DNA of 33,481 nucleotides from Bacteroidales bacterium (GCA_012519515.1 JAAYQC010000044.1:1-33481); one strand, 5' to 3'. Positions 15,504-25,824 are shown, counted from the stretch's first letter. A program made the numbers and translations. The notes: generated from the letters alone by a model not told the origin.

Positions 15504-18500
15504 TTAAACAATCTCCATGGAGCTATATCCCTGTCCGTTTCTTTTGAGCCTGATCTGGGTGGTAATACGTTCCTGCATCGCATCGATATGTGATATCACT
15601 CCAATTGTCTTGCTGGTTTCATATTGCAGCTTCTCAAGGGTGTCGATGGTCATGTCGAGCGTTAAACGGTCGAGGGAACCGAATCCTTCGTCGATGAACA
15701 GGCTTTTTATGTCGACATGTCTGGATGCCAGATCTGAAAGGGCAAGAGCCAGCGAAAGGCTGACAAGAAAGCTTTCACCACCCGAGAGGGATTTAACCGA
15801 TCTTTTCAGGTCGCCCATGTGGGTGTCGATCACTATCAGGCTGTCGTCCTTGTCTTCTTCAGGGATATCGAGCTGATACCTGTCATTCAGCATCCTGAGC
15901 CGGCGATTGGCAAGCTTCACCAGCTGGAAGAGAGTGAGCTGCTGGGCGAAGGTGCTGAATTTCTTCCCCTCGGCATCTCCAATGTACTTATTCAAAAGAA
16001 CCCATTTTTCTGCTGATTTCTTTTGCTTTTCTATTTCTTCGCCAACAGTTCCAAGTTCTTTCAGCGAGCTGCTCTGTACTCCCTTCCTTGTAACCAGCTC
16101 ATCCCTTTTCGCGTTTACCTCTTCCAGCTGATTACCAAGGATTTCCATTTCAGCATCCAGGTCCCCGATCTTTGCTGGAGTGTCGTTCGTCCTCATTTCA
16201 GTCAGTCGGAGCCTCATATCACTTACCGTTGTTCTAATTTCGAGGAGTCCTTCTTTCAGACGGTCTTCCTTCGTGTTCAGAGTATTGTATTCAGCGTCAG
16301 GGATCAGATCATTAAGGGCTTTTCCGGGCTCGGGGTAGTCGGGTAATTCATTTTTCAGTTCTTCCGTGAGTGATTCCAGATCCTTACTGTCCTTTTCAAT
16401 TGACTGATTCAGTTCTTCCCTGTTTTTATCAAGGTTTTGCCAGGCGCTGTTGTTTTCAGTGAATTTCTTTACCAGTCTGCCTTTCTCCAGGCTTACATCG
16501 CTGCCACTGAACAGAAGCAGCCTTTTACTGGCCAGCCCGGCCGACTCCTTCATAAGTTCTCCGAGAGAAGTAAGCCGGTTGACAAGGTCGCGGATTTTTT
16601 CCACGGCAGCCGATTCCGTTATGAAGCTTTCCATATCCTCTGTTCTTATCCGGAGCAAATCCACTATTGCCTTAGGCTCCATCAGTCTGAACTCTTCAGG
16701 CAGGCGGGCAATGGCTGAGCTGCATTTTTCCCCGGCTATACGGCTATCCTGATCAAGCCCGGCTATTTCCGCTGATTTCTTTTCCTTTATTTCATTATTC
16801 TGCCTGAGGCTTGTTTCAAGCAAGTAGAGATTTTTCCTGTAGTTTTCACTGTCATCGCGGGCCTCTTTTATTTTGCCATCGAGATCATCGGGCGAGGATG
16901 GTCTTTGCCGTCTGTACGGATGAGTTGTTGAACCGCAGAGAGGGCAGGGTTTTCCATCCTCAAGCCGCTGCCTGTGTTCCTCCAGGCTTGCTGACAGTTC
17001 ACGTATTCTCTTTTCCTTTAACAGGTTATCATGAACGAGTTCAGCTTTTTCCTTATCTTCCAGTGCCTTTGCGATCTTCCCCGGAAGTTCACCGATGGTT
17101 TTCAGCGCTTCATCAAGTTCCTTTTTGTCTTTTTCAAGCCTTTGTTCAATATTGTCGAGCTGCATTTTTTCGGTCCTGTAATTATCGGCGTCCTCGCGAT
17201 ACGATTTGAGGGATCTGAGGCCCTGTTCAGGCGATTCAAGCAGCTCCGGATCGATCTTTGCTTTCAGGATTGCTGTTGATGACTCCTTTTTCGAAAGAAG
17301 CCCGAGTACATTTGCCTCCATCATGCCGGGATCGGAAAAATCGGGCTTGATTTTCAGTTCATTGCAGATCCTGGCAATCTCTTTTTTGCTTCCTTCGGCC
17401 AGAACATCCTTCCCGGCTTTTTCCCTTTCAATATCGAGCACTTTCTTTTCAAATTCATCCAGAGCGCTAATTACTTCAGCGGAGCTTCGGGTCAAACGCC
17501 TTACTTCATCTCTGATCTCATCATCCCTGTTTTTGCATACAATCAGATCCTGAGTCGTTTTCCTCTGTTTTTCGCTCAGGTCGTTAATATTTTTCTCCAG
17601 TGCCTGCAGGTTCCAGAGTTTTCTTGAGAAAGGCATCAGCCCGCGATGTTTCGCCAGTCGTTCTCCGTTAAGTCGGATAAACTCATTCTGTTCCGATGTA
17701 ATTTCCTTTTCCCTGTTTATCTTTTGTTCCAGGTCTGAAGCCAGCTTACTGATATTTTCCTTAAGGATTTTCTGGTTTTTCAGCGTCTGTATCCTCTCCT
17801 GGTGTCTGGCCCTTGTTTTTTCGCATTCTTCGAGTTCAGTCAGGAGCCTCTTGAAGGAATCATCATCCATCAGTCTGTTTCTGAGGTCCTTTTCCCTTGC
17901 CAGGAGAAGCTCAAGTTCCTGTCCGTAGAGTTTGTTCCTGTAGAAGGCGGCTTTACCCAGTTCCCTGTATATCCAGCTTCCGGTTATCTGTTCAAGCAGC
18001 TTTCCTCTTTCATCGCCTTTTGCCTTCAGGAAAGCTGAGAAATCGCCCTGGGCGAGTATTATTGCCTTTACGAACTGATCAAAATTCAGGCCTATATTCC
18101 TTTCATTCTCAGCCGGGACCTCGGTTTTTTTGAGATCGAGCAGTGTTCCGTTGCCGTCGTACAATTCCAGTTCGTAATCCCTGAGCGACCCGGTGCGTGT
18201 CCGCGAAATGCTCCACCGGGATGTGAAAATCCCATTTTTGCACTCGAAGCATGTTTCTGCAAAACAGCTGTTCATGTTGCGGGTCATTATCAGCCCGGTT
18301 CTCTCGATGAGTCCCTTTGATACCCTTTCATCAACCCTTGGTATTCTGTTGAAGAGAGCAAGTGTGATTACATCGAGTATGGTGGTTTTTCCTGTTCCGG
18401 TAGCTCCGGTAATTGCGAACAGCCCTGCAGAAGCCAGGGGCTCGCTGCTGAAATCTATTTCATGCACTCTTTTCAGGGAGTTGATATTCTCAAATCTTAT

Positions 18501-18515
18501 CTTCAGGATTTTCAT
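15504..18515 (-). CDS. sbcC: SbcC, ATPase subunit of the SbcCD (Mre11-Rad50-type) nuclease
   Basis: 1003 residues, normal for SbcC. Walker A GATGTGKT lies at 37-44 and the Q-loop AQGDFSAFL near 155. Long coiled-coil arms flank the zinc hook CPLCGSTTHP at 524-533. The ABC signature LSGGES starts at 910 and Walker B/D-loop LFIDEGFGSLD is near 940. With SbcD it forms an ATP-dependent nuclease that opens hairpins and processes protein-blocked or palindromic DNA ends. The start ATG lies three bases after the sbcD stop, so the two are co-translated. Nothing appears degraded. Confidence 0.97.
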   Translation of the reverse strand: MKILKIRFENINSLKRVHEIDFSSEPLASAGLFAITGATGTGKTTILDVITLALFNRIPRVDERVSKGLIERTGLIMTRNMNSCFAETCFECKNGIFTSRWSISRTRTGSLRDYELELYDGNGTLLDLKKTEVPAENERNIGLNFDQFVKAIILAQGDFSAFLKAKGDERGKLLEQITGSWIYRELGKAAFYRNKLYGQELELLLAREKDLRNRLMDDDSFKRLLTELEECEKTRARHQERIQTLKNQKILKENISKLASDLEQKINREKEITSEQNEFIRLNGERLAKHRGLMPFSRKLWNLQALEKNINDLSEKQRKTTQDLIVCKNRDDEIRDEVRRLTRSSAEVISALDEFEKKVLDIEREKAGKDVLAEGSKKEIARICNELKIKPDFSDPGMMEANVLGLLSKKESSTAILKAKIDPELLESPEQGLRSLKSYREDADNYRTEKMQLDNIEQRLEKDKKELDEALKTIGELPGKIAKALEDKEKAELVHDNLLKEKRIRELSASLEEHRQRLEDGKPCPLCGSTTHPYRRQRPSSPDDLDGKIKEARDDSENYRKNLYLLETSLRQNNEIKEKKSAEIAGLDQDSRIAGEKCSSAIARLPEEFRLMEPKAIVDLLRIRTEDMESFITESAAVEKIRDLVNRLTSLGELMKESAGLASKRLLLFSGSDVSLEKGRLVKKFTENNSAWQNLDKNREELNQSIEKDSKDLESLTEELKNELPDYPEPGKALNDLIPDAEYNTLNTKEDRLKEGLLEIRTTVSDMRLRLTEMRTNDTPAKIGDLDAEMEILGNQLEEVNAKRDELVTRKGVQSSSLKELGTVGEEIEKQKKSAEKWVLLNKYIGDAEGKKFSTFAQQLTLFQLVKLANRRLRMLNDRYQLDIPEEDKDDSLIVIDTHMGDLKRSVKSLSGGESFLVSLSLALALSDLASRHVDIKSLFIDEGFGSLDRLTLDMTIDTLEKLQYETSKTIGVISHIDAMQERITTQIRLKRNGQGYSSMEIV

Positions 18516-18518
18516 GGG

Positions 18519-19748
18519 CTACTCCATCTGTTTATGTAGTACTTCCTCAAGCAGTTCTGCAAAAGCTTCCCTTAGCATTCCGGCTGTGTTTTCTTCGAGC
18601 TTGTCGTTTTCAATTCTTCTTTCAAACACTTCGGTGGGTTTGAGTTCTTCGATTCCGGTGCCGGTGTCATAAAGCTCAGCCGTTCCTGCCGTCCTGTTCC
18701 GAAAACTAATCCTGCTTTTAATGATCTCAATTTTTTCCTCATCGTATTCGCTTACCAGGGTTTCGAGTTCAATTCTTTTTGAGGGGTCCTCGTTTTCCTC
18801 GGTGGCATCAAGTTCAAGCAGCGTGGTCAGGGGCAATTCATCTGCCCTTATATTGACAAGCTGTTTCCTGATGTCGCTGATTGTTCCTGAGATTTTTATC
18901 AGTTTTCTGGAAGGAGGAACAGGAATTGATCTGAAAGATGTTTCTTCCCCCTCGAATTGATAGATTATTACCCGGTTGGCATTGTCCCTTTCACTGAAGG
19001 ACAGGGCCAGTGGCGATCCGCTGTAGATTATTTTGCTGTTTTCGCCGGGCGATTGTGGATTATGGAGGTGTCCAAGGGCATAGAATGAAAAGCGCGAGGG
19101 CAGCCGGGAGGACTCAACTGCTGCCAGGTTCCCTACCTGAATATCCCTTTCACTTTCCGAAATACTGCCTCCGCTTACAAAAAAATGGCCCATGGCAAGG
19201 GCCGGTATCCCGGGATAGCTATTTTCACAAAGGACCGCGAGCTCTGAGTAGACCCTGATAATACCTGCCCTTGTACTTTCGAGCCTGTCCTCATAGCTTT
19301 CATCTGAGGCATAGCGTCGCAGGTCGGCATCGCGGATAAAGGGGACAGATGCTATTACCAGTCCGGTTTTACCCTCCCGGTCCCTTACCTCGACAAGCAT
19401 GTCGGCGGGATTTTCAGGCAGGCCTCCCGTGACGTGGATATCGAGTTCCCTGAGGAGTTCCCCGGGAGCCTCAAGCATTGAAGGGGAATCGTGGTTACCA
19501 CCGGCTATTATAACCTTGCATTTCAGTCTCGACAACCTGACCAGCAGTTCATAATACACCTTCCTCGATTCGCTCGAAGGGTTTGCAACATCGAAAATGT
19601 CGCCCGGAATTATAAGGGCATCAATCTTCTCAGTTTCAATGAGAGGGATAAGCCATCCGAAGAAAAGCTGATGGTCTTCAGCCAGTTCCTTTTCATAGAG
19701 CCTTTTCCCGATGTGGAGGTCAGATGTATGGAGTATCCTAATCGCCAT
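18519..19748 (-). CDS. sbcD: SbcD, nuclease subunit of SbcCD
   Basis: 409 residues. The metallophosphoesterase core has metal-binding motifs in order: SDLHIG (Asp10, His12), GDIFD (Asp50), GGNHDS (Asn85, His86), MGHFF, and LGHLH. The C-terminal part has the mixed cap that contacts SbcC, ending in an acidic, helical tail. It supplies the Mn-dependent exo/endonuclease activity of SbcCD. It lies 40 bases after a second, smaller metallophosphoesterase gene and 3 bases before sbcC, so the three are probably one transcript. Confidence 0.96.
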   Translation of the reverse strand: MAIRILHTSDLHIGKRLYEKELAEDHQLFFGWLIPLIETEKIDALIIPGDIFDVANPSSESRKVYYELLVRLSRLKCKVIIAGGNHDSPSMLEAPGELLRELDIHVTGGLPENPADMLVEVRDREGKTGLVIASVPFIRDADLRRYASDESYEDRLESTRAGIIRVYSELAVLCENSYPGIPALAMGHFFVSGGSISESERDIQVGNLAAVESSRLPSRFSFYALGHLHNPQSPGENSKIIYSGSPLALSFSERDNANRVIIYQFEGEETSFRSIPVPPSRKLIKISGTISDIRKQLVNIRADELPLTTLLELDATEENEDPSKRIELETLVSEYDEEKIEIIKSRISFRNRTAGTAELYDTGTGIEELKPTEVFERRIENDKLEENTAGMLREAFAELLEEVLHKQME

Positions 19749-19788
19749 TTTTTATTATATGTTTATTACAGGGCTGTTGAAACAGCTA

Positions 19789-20562
19789 TTAAATGAACCC
19801 GGCATCGAAGTCAGCCGATGGATTGTCATTTTCGGTATCGATGATCCACTGGAATCCGGTTTCACCGTTTTTGTGGGTTGATGATCCGGCATTGTAGCAA
19901 CGAGGAATTCCCCAGGTCCCGTGGTTTATTTTCGACGCCGTTTCCTTATCGCGGTGGTAGTGTCCGAAAAGAAGCATCTCTACCCGGTTGCTGATTATTT
20001 CCTTTAGTTCCTCACTGTCCTTCAGCTGCATTGCAAGCTTGAAATCGAAAGGATGATGGTGGAGGTACACTATCTTCTTCCGGGGGGCGACTTCCGGCCT
20101 TAGCAGTATTCTCTTCAGCCTGTTGAGTTGTGCTTTACCGAGTTCACCTTCAGAAAAATAGCGGTCGTTCCAGTTTAGTTCACCGGCGGTCGAATCGAGG
20201 CCGATAAAGGCAAAATCGTCTATAATGTCAAGCTTTGGGTAGGATATTCTTTTGTTCCCATAGTACCTTTGCTTGAAAAGTCCGACGAACTTCCTATTGG
20301 CCATTATACCTGTTCCATAGTCGTGATTTCCGGGTACCGGAAGTACTCGGTATCCCTGTTCTTCAAGCATTCCGATTGAAGCGGCAGCTTCTTCATTCTG
20401 TTCTTCCCGAAAGGCGTTGTCCGCAATATCTCCAGTGATCACGACGACATAATCTGACGATGGCAGGCAGCTTTTTGAAATGGAATCGATAATAAGGCGG
20501 AACCTGTCACCACACTCCTTGTGTCCGACATGCAGGTCAGACAGGTGAATGATCTTTTTCAC
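19789..20562 (-). CDS. Calcineurin-type metallophosphoesterase (CpdA/Icc-like)
   Basis: 257 residues starting with GTG at 20562 (MKKIIHLSDL). All metal-binding motifs are present: SDLHVG (Asp9, His11), TGDIADN (Asp45), GNHDYG (78-81), LHHHPF (168-170) and GHYH (200-203). The fold and size fit the class III cAMP phosphodiesterase-like group (CpdA/Icc), but these vary widely in substrate. It precedes sbcD by 40 bases, so a nucleic-acid or nucleotide substrate linked to DNA repair is an alternative. Cytoplasmic, with no signal peptide. No Shine-Dalgarno is seen. Confidence 0.88.
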   Translation of the reverse strand: MKKIIHLSDLHVGHKECGDRFRLIIDSISKSCLPSSDYVVVITGDIADNAFREEQNEEAAASIGMLEEQGYRVLPVPGNHDYGTGIMANRKFVGLFKQRYYGNKRISYPKLDIIDDFAFIGLDSTAGELNWNDRYFSEGELGKAQLNRLKRILLRPEVAPRKKIVYLHHHPFDFKLAMQLKDSEELKEIISNRVEMLLFGHYHRDKETASKINHGTWGIPRCYNAGSSTHKNGETGFQWIIDTENDNPSADFDAGFI

Positions 20563-20615
20563 TGCTCAGTCAAAAAATGTACAATATAAAATACAGTACT
20601 CTCCGTCAGGGATTT

Positions 20616-23600
20616 CTAGAAATCCTCATGCCATTTCGAACGGTCGGGGGGAGCCGGTGCCGTGACTTTCTTCACTGGTTTTTCGCCGAGTTCCCTGAGA
20701 AGTACCTCTACTGCCTTTTCAATACATGGATCGCTTCCCTTTGCAAGTTGTTCGGGGCGGTCAACCACCTCGATATCGGGGGATACTCCCACGCCTTCGA
20801 TGATCCATCCTTCATCCTTGTCGAATATACCGAAGCGCGGCACTGAAATATAACCACCGTCAACAAGTCTTGCATTTCCGGAAATTCCGACAAGTCCTCC
20901 CCATGTGCGGGTGCCTATGAGTTTACCAAGTCCGAGTTTTTTGAAGAAGTATGGGAAGGCGTCGCCACCTGATGCTGAATAGCCGTTTATCAGCATCGCC
21001 TTGGGGCCGTCGTGTGCAATGGCCGGCGATTTTCCGGGCTGCAGTCCGTTCTGATGCCAGTATGTCAATGTGTGTCGGTCGAGAAGGTCAGCCATCCTGT
21101 CGGGGATGTAACCTCCTCCGTTATAGCGTTCATCAATAATAAGGGCCTCCTTGTTCCAGTAGGTGTACATTCCGTGGAACAGTTCCTTGTTCCCGTCGGT
21201 GGATGTGTTGGGCACATGAATGTAGCCTATCCTTCCTCCGGAAAGCTTGTCGACCATTGCCCTACGTTCGTTCACCCAGTTGAAGTATCTGAGTTCCAGT
21301 TCACTTCGGACAGGTTTTATTGTGTATGTCCGGGCCCCGTCCGCGGATGGTTTGGAATTGACTTTTATCTCAACAGGTTTTTCTGCCTTGTTTTCAAGGA
21401 AGATATATGGATTTACAGAAGTCGTAACATCCTTTCCGTCGATGCTTATAAGGTAATCACCTTCTTTTACATCGACACCCATTTCGGTAAGCGGCGACCG
21501 CCGGGCATCATTCCAGTTTTCGCCCTGGAATATTTTTGAGATTTTGAATCTTCCCGATGCTTCGTCGGCAGTCAGCTCGGCTCCGAGAAGCCCGTTCTCG
21601 ACTCTTTTTACATTCGGGAAATCTCCCCAGTCGACATAGCTGTGGCCTGCATTGCTTTCAGCCATTATCTCATTAAGTATATAGTCGAGGTCGGCCCTGT
21701 GGCTTACCGAGGGAAGCAGTGCACTGTATCGTGTTTTCATTTCGGGCCAGTCGACTCCGTGCAGATTGTTCACGTAGAAGAAATCACGGAATATTCTCCA
21801 GGCATCGGTGTAAATCTGATTCCACTCTTTCTGTGGATCCAGTTTCATTTCAAGCCCGTCGAGGTTCAGTTTGCCGGCTCCGGCTTTCTGGCCGGGAGTG
21901 AGTTTTATTATTCCATAATCGGGTCCCGACCGGTACATTCCCATTTTTCCGTCGGCTGAAATCGATACAGACTGTGCACGGTCGAGGATTTCTTCATTCT
22001 TCTCTTCCTCTATGTTATACTTCATCAGCTTTCCGCCGCTTATGAAGATCAGTCCACCTTCGGCAGCGCCTGCAATCCTGTAATCGCCTGCTTCACCGGG
22101 AAGCGCCGTGACACGGTTGTTGATCCCATTGAAATCAATTTCCACCTTAACTGCCTTTTCTTCAGCAGGTTTTTCTTCAGCTGTTGTTTTTGCCTTTTTT
22201 GATTTGGCTGTCGTTGAAGCAGCTTCCGCGGACTTTTCTTCCCTGACCGGTTCCACATCATTCTTATCCTTGAATATCTTCGGGCTTTTCGCGGTAAGCG
22301 CCAGGGCATAAAGACGTGTTGCCCTGGTGTATATATAGTCGAAGTCGTAACTTGAAAATGTCAGGTTGAAATCGCGGTCTGAGGCGAAGAAGATATAATT
22401 GCCGTCGAGACTGAATACAGGGCTGTTGTCAGCGAAAGTACCATCGGTAAGCTGATGCAGTGTGCCGGCCGGGATGTCGTAAACCCAGATGGCTGATTTT
22501 TCGTTATCTCCCTCTTTTGTATAGGTTATCCAGCGTGAGTCGGGAGAAAAGTCGTAGCTTCTTATCTCGCTTGCAGTGGCCTTGTCGACTTCAGTTATTT
22601 TTCCCGTTGCAGCTTCGATGAGCTTAAGCTTCATTGTCCTGTCGAAGAATAGAAGGTATCGGCTGTCAGGCGACCACAGGGGCTGATACATCCAGGCTGA
22701 TGAATTGAAGGTAACCTGCCTGGCTTCAGCTCCCTTTTTGTTTTCGATGATCCATAGTTCATATTCGCCTGTCTTGTCGGAGTAGTATGATATATATTTT
22801 CCGTCGGGCGACCAGGCCGGGAAGATCTCACGTATACCCTGGGTTTCGGTAAGGTTTTCGGTAATCCCGTTTTCGGCGGGAACTGAGAAGATGTCTCCCC
22901 GGGCATCAAAGAGAGCTCTTTTGCCTGTGGGAGATATGGCTCCGCTGTGAATGTCATCTTTCACATTCTTATAATACGGAATCAGGTTGGGGTTGTCGAA
23001 ATTGATATTCACTTTCACTCTTTCCGATTGACCCGACTGCAGGTTAAGCCTGTAGATATAACCGCCGTTCTCATAAACCAGCTGGTCGCCGTTGCCTGAC
23101 GGCCACATGACGTCGAAATCCGTATGTCGGGTAATCTGCGAGTTTTCCTTTGTAAGCGTATTGTATTTCCAGATGTTTAGTCTCAGATCGCGGTCGGAAG
23201 CATAGAAAATATTATCACCTGACCATGTCGGGAGCTGGTCGGTTCCTTCGAAGTCGGTTATCTGTTCCGAGGTGTTTGCTTTAAGGTCATAGATCCATAG
23301 GTTGGTTGCCCTTCCGCCTTTGTATCTTTTCCAGTTCCTGAACTCACGGTCGACCGGGGTAAACACCATTTTGGATCCATCGGGCGACAGCACTCCGAAT
23401 CCTCCGTTTACAATCTGAAGAGCTTTTTCAAATTTACCGTCGAGGCTTACCAGGAAATACTTTCCCTGGCGTTCTCCGAATTCAGTACGGGCCGAACGAA
23501 TAAGTATCTGTTTGCTGTCGGGTGTCCAGTCGAGCACCGCATTGTCCCAGCCTCCCCTTGGAGGCATTACACCGACGGAGTTGTACCAGGTGAGCTGCCT

Positions 23601-23903
23601 CGGGACTCCTCCGTTTGAAGGGATCACGAAAATCTGGCGGGTTCCTGAATATTCACCCGAAAAGGCTATCCACTTGCCGTCGGGCGAGATTTTCGGAAAG
23701 AGCTCGAGTCCTTCATGGGAAGTCAAACGGCGGGCTTCGCCACCCGAGGAGCTTACGGTCCAGATATCTCCTGCATATACAAATGCTATCAGGTCATTGT
23801 TGATGTCAGGGAACCTGAGAAGTCTGACGTCATCAATGGCAGAGGCTGTCAGAAAAGTGCACAGAGCAAAAAGTGACAGAGTAATGTGTTTAATGATCTT
23901 CAT
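20616..23903 (-). CDS. Tricorn-like S41 family peptidase, secreted
   Basis: 1095 residues from the ATG at 23903, chosen because it begins a clear signal peptide (MKIIKHITLSLFALCTFLTASA). The frame stays open 61 codons further upstream, but that extension is not protein-like. The N-terminal half holds WD40/PD40 propeller repeats (FPKISPDGKWIAFSGEYSGT, VLSPDGSKMVF, FPAWSPDGKYISYYSDKTGE). An Ala/Lys/Glu-rich linker lies near 590-620. A helical core domain has the SNAGHSY histidine motif; a PDZ domain and a C-terminal S41 domain with GYSASGGDAF follow, in which Ser978 is the likely nucleophile. Archaeal tricorn degrades oligopeptides from the proteasome; exported bacterial homologues probably digest peptides in the periplasm. 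It ends 53 bases before the metallophosphoesterase start. Confidence 0.93.
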   Translation of the reverse strand: MKIIKHITLSLFALCTFLTASAIDDVRLLRFPDINNDLIAFVYAGDIWTVSSSGGEARRLTSHEGLELFPKISPDGKWIAFSGEYSGTRQIFVIPSNGGVPRQLTWYNSVGVMPPRGGWDNAVLDWTPDSKQILIRSARTEFGERQGKYFLVSLDGKFEKALQIVNGGFGVLSPDGSKMVFTPVDREFRNWKRYKGGRATNLWIYDLKANTSEQITDFEGTDQLPTWSGDNIFYASDRDLRLNIWKYNTLTKENSQITRHTDFDVMWPSGNGDQLVYENGGYIYRLNLQSGQSERVKVNINFDNPNLIPYYKNVKDDIHSGAISPTGKRALFDARGDIFSVPAENGITENLTETQGIREIFPAWSPDGKYISYYSDKTGEYELWIIENKKGAEARQVTFNSSAWMYQPLWSPDSRYLLFFDRTMKLKLIEAATGKITEVDKATASEIRSYDFSPDSRWITYTKEGDNEKSAIWVYDIPAGTLHQLTDGTFADNSPVFSLDGNYIFFASDRDFNLTFSSYDFDYIYTRATRLYALALTAKSPKIFKDKNDVEPVREEKSAEAASTTAKSKKAKTTAEEKPAEEKAVKVEIDFNGINNRVTALPGEAGDYRIAGAAEGGLIFISGGKLMKYNIEEEKNEEILDRAQSVSISADGKMGMYRSGPDYGIIKLTPGQKAGAGKLNLDGLEMKLDPQKEWNQIYTDAWRIFRDFFYVNNLHGVDWPEMKTRYSALLPSVSHRADLDYILNEIMAESNAGHSYVDWGDFPNVKRVENGLLGAELTADEASGRFKISKIFQGENWNDARRSPLTEMGVDVKEGDYLISIDGKDVTTSVNPYIFLENKAEKPVEIKVNSKPSADGARTYTIKPVRSELELRYFNWVNERRAMVDKLSGGRIGYIHVPNTSTDGNKELFHGMYTYWNKEALIIDERYNGGGYIPDRMADLLDRHTLTYWHQNGLQPGKSPAIAHDGPKAMLINGYSASGGDAFPYFFKKLGLGKLIGTRTWGGLVGISGNARLVDGGYISVPRFGIFDKDEGWIIEGVGVSPDIEVVDRPEQLAKGSDPCIEKAVEVLLRELGEKPVKKVTAPAPPDRSKWHEDF

Positions 23904-24160
23904 ATACCTAATGATTTTTTGATTGCTATTATTTTTACTGTTTTTTCTATTCAATGTGAATAAGAGGCATAACTGTTTCCGGGTGAAGACCCTGTAACAA
24001 AGCTGATTCCGTGAGGGACTGTTGAATGCAGCCTGTCGCGGACGGTCAGTTTGCTTTAACGGCTTAAGATAAAAAATTAATTCCATTTAATGGTTTTCAT
24101 CGGATTAATATCGAAATTGGCTGCAATGGAATGTAAGGGCAGTCATATCACTTTTTGCCG

Positions 24161-24334
24161 ATGAGCCGGGATTACTTTCAGTTTAAACAGTTTACCGTAT
24201 GGCAGGGAAAGTCGGCCTTCAGGGTTGGCACCGACGGAGTGCTTCTCGGGGCCATTGCCGACACGGCAGGAAGGAGAAGAATACTTGATATCGGTACCGG
24301 CACCGGCCTTATTGCCCTGATGCTTGCACAGAGA
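24161..24334 (+). pseudogene. 5' fragment of a TrmN6-like tRNA1(Val) (adenine-N6) methyltransferase gene
   Basis: The first 58 codons read as an intact N-terminus of the TrmN6/YfiC family: [27 protein letters not shown] and the SAM-binding motif [19 protein letters not shown]. The frame then continues as unrelated sequence ([10 protein letters not shown] and onward) and runs antisense through the saccharopine dehydrogenase-like gene, stopping at 24577. The catalytic NPPY-type motif and roughly three quarters of a normal protein of about 240 residues are missing. The break falls about 30 bases before the stop of the opposing gene, pointing to deletion or rearrangement, or an assembly join. Family assignment is firm; loss of function is inferred. 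Confidence 0.8.
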
Positions 24335-24364
24335 TGTTGTTCAGGGCAAAAGCCACATAGTAAA

Positions 24365-25702
24365 CTACATATCAATGAGTTCCGATTCCGGCAGGCCGTA
24401 TTCCTCCTTCATTTCTATGCCGAGTTTACGGAGTTCGCTGATGACCGGATTATAAATCTCCGGAACTACCGGCCTGTAAACACCTGTCAGGTTTATTTTC
24501 TTTTCAAGTATCATCACCACTGCCACCGAAGCGGGGAGGGCCACTGTTCTGGCTATTGCCGTGTTCGTTTCGGGTGATCCGAAATCGAGCATGGATGATT
24601 TTATCACCTCCTTTTTGCCGCCGGGGTATGAAGCGAGGAAGACATGCTGCATTACCACCATGTCGCGGTCCTTTTCCGACATCATCATCTTGCTGATCAT
24701 TCTTCCGGCAGTTATCTCGAAAGGTGAGGTCTTAGTGTATTCGAGTTTTTCATTGCTGAAGAATCCCAGCCATTCGAGTGAGTCGAGTGCAACGGACGAA
24801 ACGGGGATGCCTAGTTTGAGGGCTAAGTTTTCACGAAGGTTGGCAGCCTCCAGTCCCGACCTTTCGGAAAGGAACCCGGCGTAGTCCTTTCCGGTGTAAT
24901 TAACAATGGTGTCGTCTAACATGTTAAGCGCCTTCATCACATCGAGTGTTTCGCACCAACCCCTGAACCTGAATGTTCCGCGGTATATTGTGGATACTTC
25001 AGGGATACCGTAAATATCCATGTAGCTTATAGAATCCCTGTTTGGATAAACCTCCATTTCACCGACTCCCGGGAAATCGTATGAGAACCTGTTTTTGAAA
25101 AGGTCGATGGATTCAATGTTTACTTTCTCTCCGTTTTTAAGATACAGAGCGCTGTTCCGGCTTGCGAGAACCACCCCTTTGGGGCTCCATGAAAATTTGT
25201 ATTTCATGGGGTTATCGGCATCCTCGGGTGCTGGCAGGGCGCCGCAGAGCGACCAGAACTTCTCAACCTTGCCGCCTTTGGAGTGAATATGGTCGATTAC
25301 CTTCTTTGCAGTCATATGATCGATTCCGGGATCAAGTCCTATCTCATTGAGAAGAAGCGTTCCCGACTTCTTTGCAGCCTCTTCGAGAGCCTTAATCTCG
25401 GGTTGCACATAGGACGTGGTTACAAGAGGCTTTCCTGATTTTATACATGCACGGGCGGCAACTGCATGATACCTGTAAGGAAGGAATGAAACCACTATAT
25501 CATGCTGACGTACAAGTTCGTCCAGCACTTCGGTCTCATCAGATGACCATCTCAACGACGACCCGTTGGGATGACCCTTTATCATCCTGTCGGCTTTTTC
25601 TTTTGTGGTGGTGGCAATCTTTACGGCATAATTATTACTCAGCAGGAATTCCACCATCGGCTTTACAACCAATCCTGCTCCCAGGATAAGGACTTTTTTC
25701 AT
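24365..25702 (-). CDS. Saccharopine dehydrogenase-like NAD(P)-dependent oxidoreductase
   Basis: 445 residues. An N-terminal Rossmann motif ([17 protein letters not shown]) is followed by [18 protein letters not shown] and the family signature [14 protein letters not shown] at 118-130. The C-terminal catalytic domain contains [21 protein letters not shown]. This matches the saccharopine dehydrogenase (L-glutamate-forming, LYS9-type) family, which splits or forms saccharopine in lysine metabolism. In Bacteroidota the lysine-degradative or carboxynorspermidine-type role cannot be decided from sequence alone. It starts seven bases from a divergent open frame leading to mutS, and its 3' end converges on the trmN6 fragment. 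Confidence 0.88.
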   Translation of the reverse strand: MKKVLILGAGLVVKPMVEFLLSNNYAVKIATTTKEKADRMIKGHPNGSSLRWSSDETEVLDELVRQHDIVVSFLPYRYHAVAARACIKSGKPLVTTSYVQPEIKALEEAAKKSGTLLLNEIGLDPGIDHMTAKKVIDHIHSKGGKVEKFWSLCGALPAPEDADNPMKYKFSWSPKGVVLASRNSALYLKNGEKVNIESIDLFKNRFSYDFPGVGEMEVYPNRDSISYMDIYGIPEVSTIYRGTFRFRGWCETLDVMKALNMLDDTIVNYTGKDYAGFLSERSGLEAANLRENLALKLGIPVSSVALDSLEWLGFFSNEKLEYTKTSPFEITAGRMISKMMMSEKDRDMVVMQHVFLASYPGGKKEVIKSSMLDFGSPETNTAIARTVALPASVAVVMILEKKINLTGVYRPVVPEIYNPVISELRKLGIEMKEEYGLPESELIDM

Positions 25703-25816
25703 TTCCGTTATGATATTCGTTTATAATCCTTACAAGTTACGAAAACAAGTGAAACAGAACAATGATAATTGTTACCTGAAGGGAGGCTTTTTATCCGGTG
25801 CCTTGGCAAAAAAAAT

Positions 25817-25824
25817 TATCTTTG
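25817..25824 (+). promoter_or_regulatory. -7 promoter box for mutS
   Basis: TATCTTTG matches the TAnnTTTG consensus exactly and lies 39 bases before the mutS ATG at 25863. No TTTG with standard spacing is obvious upstream, so the call rests on the -7 element and its position in the divergent spacer. Confidence 0.5.

Noticed and set aside
23904-24086. Upstream in-frame extension of the tricorn-like protease
   Set aside because: The 61 extra residues are basic and low in similarity to anything, and they would bury the clear signal peptide that begins at 23903.
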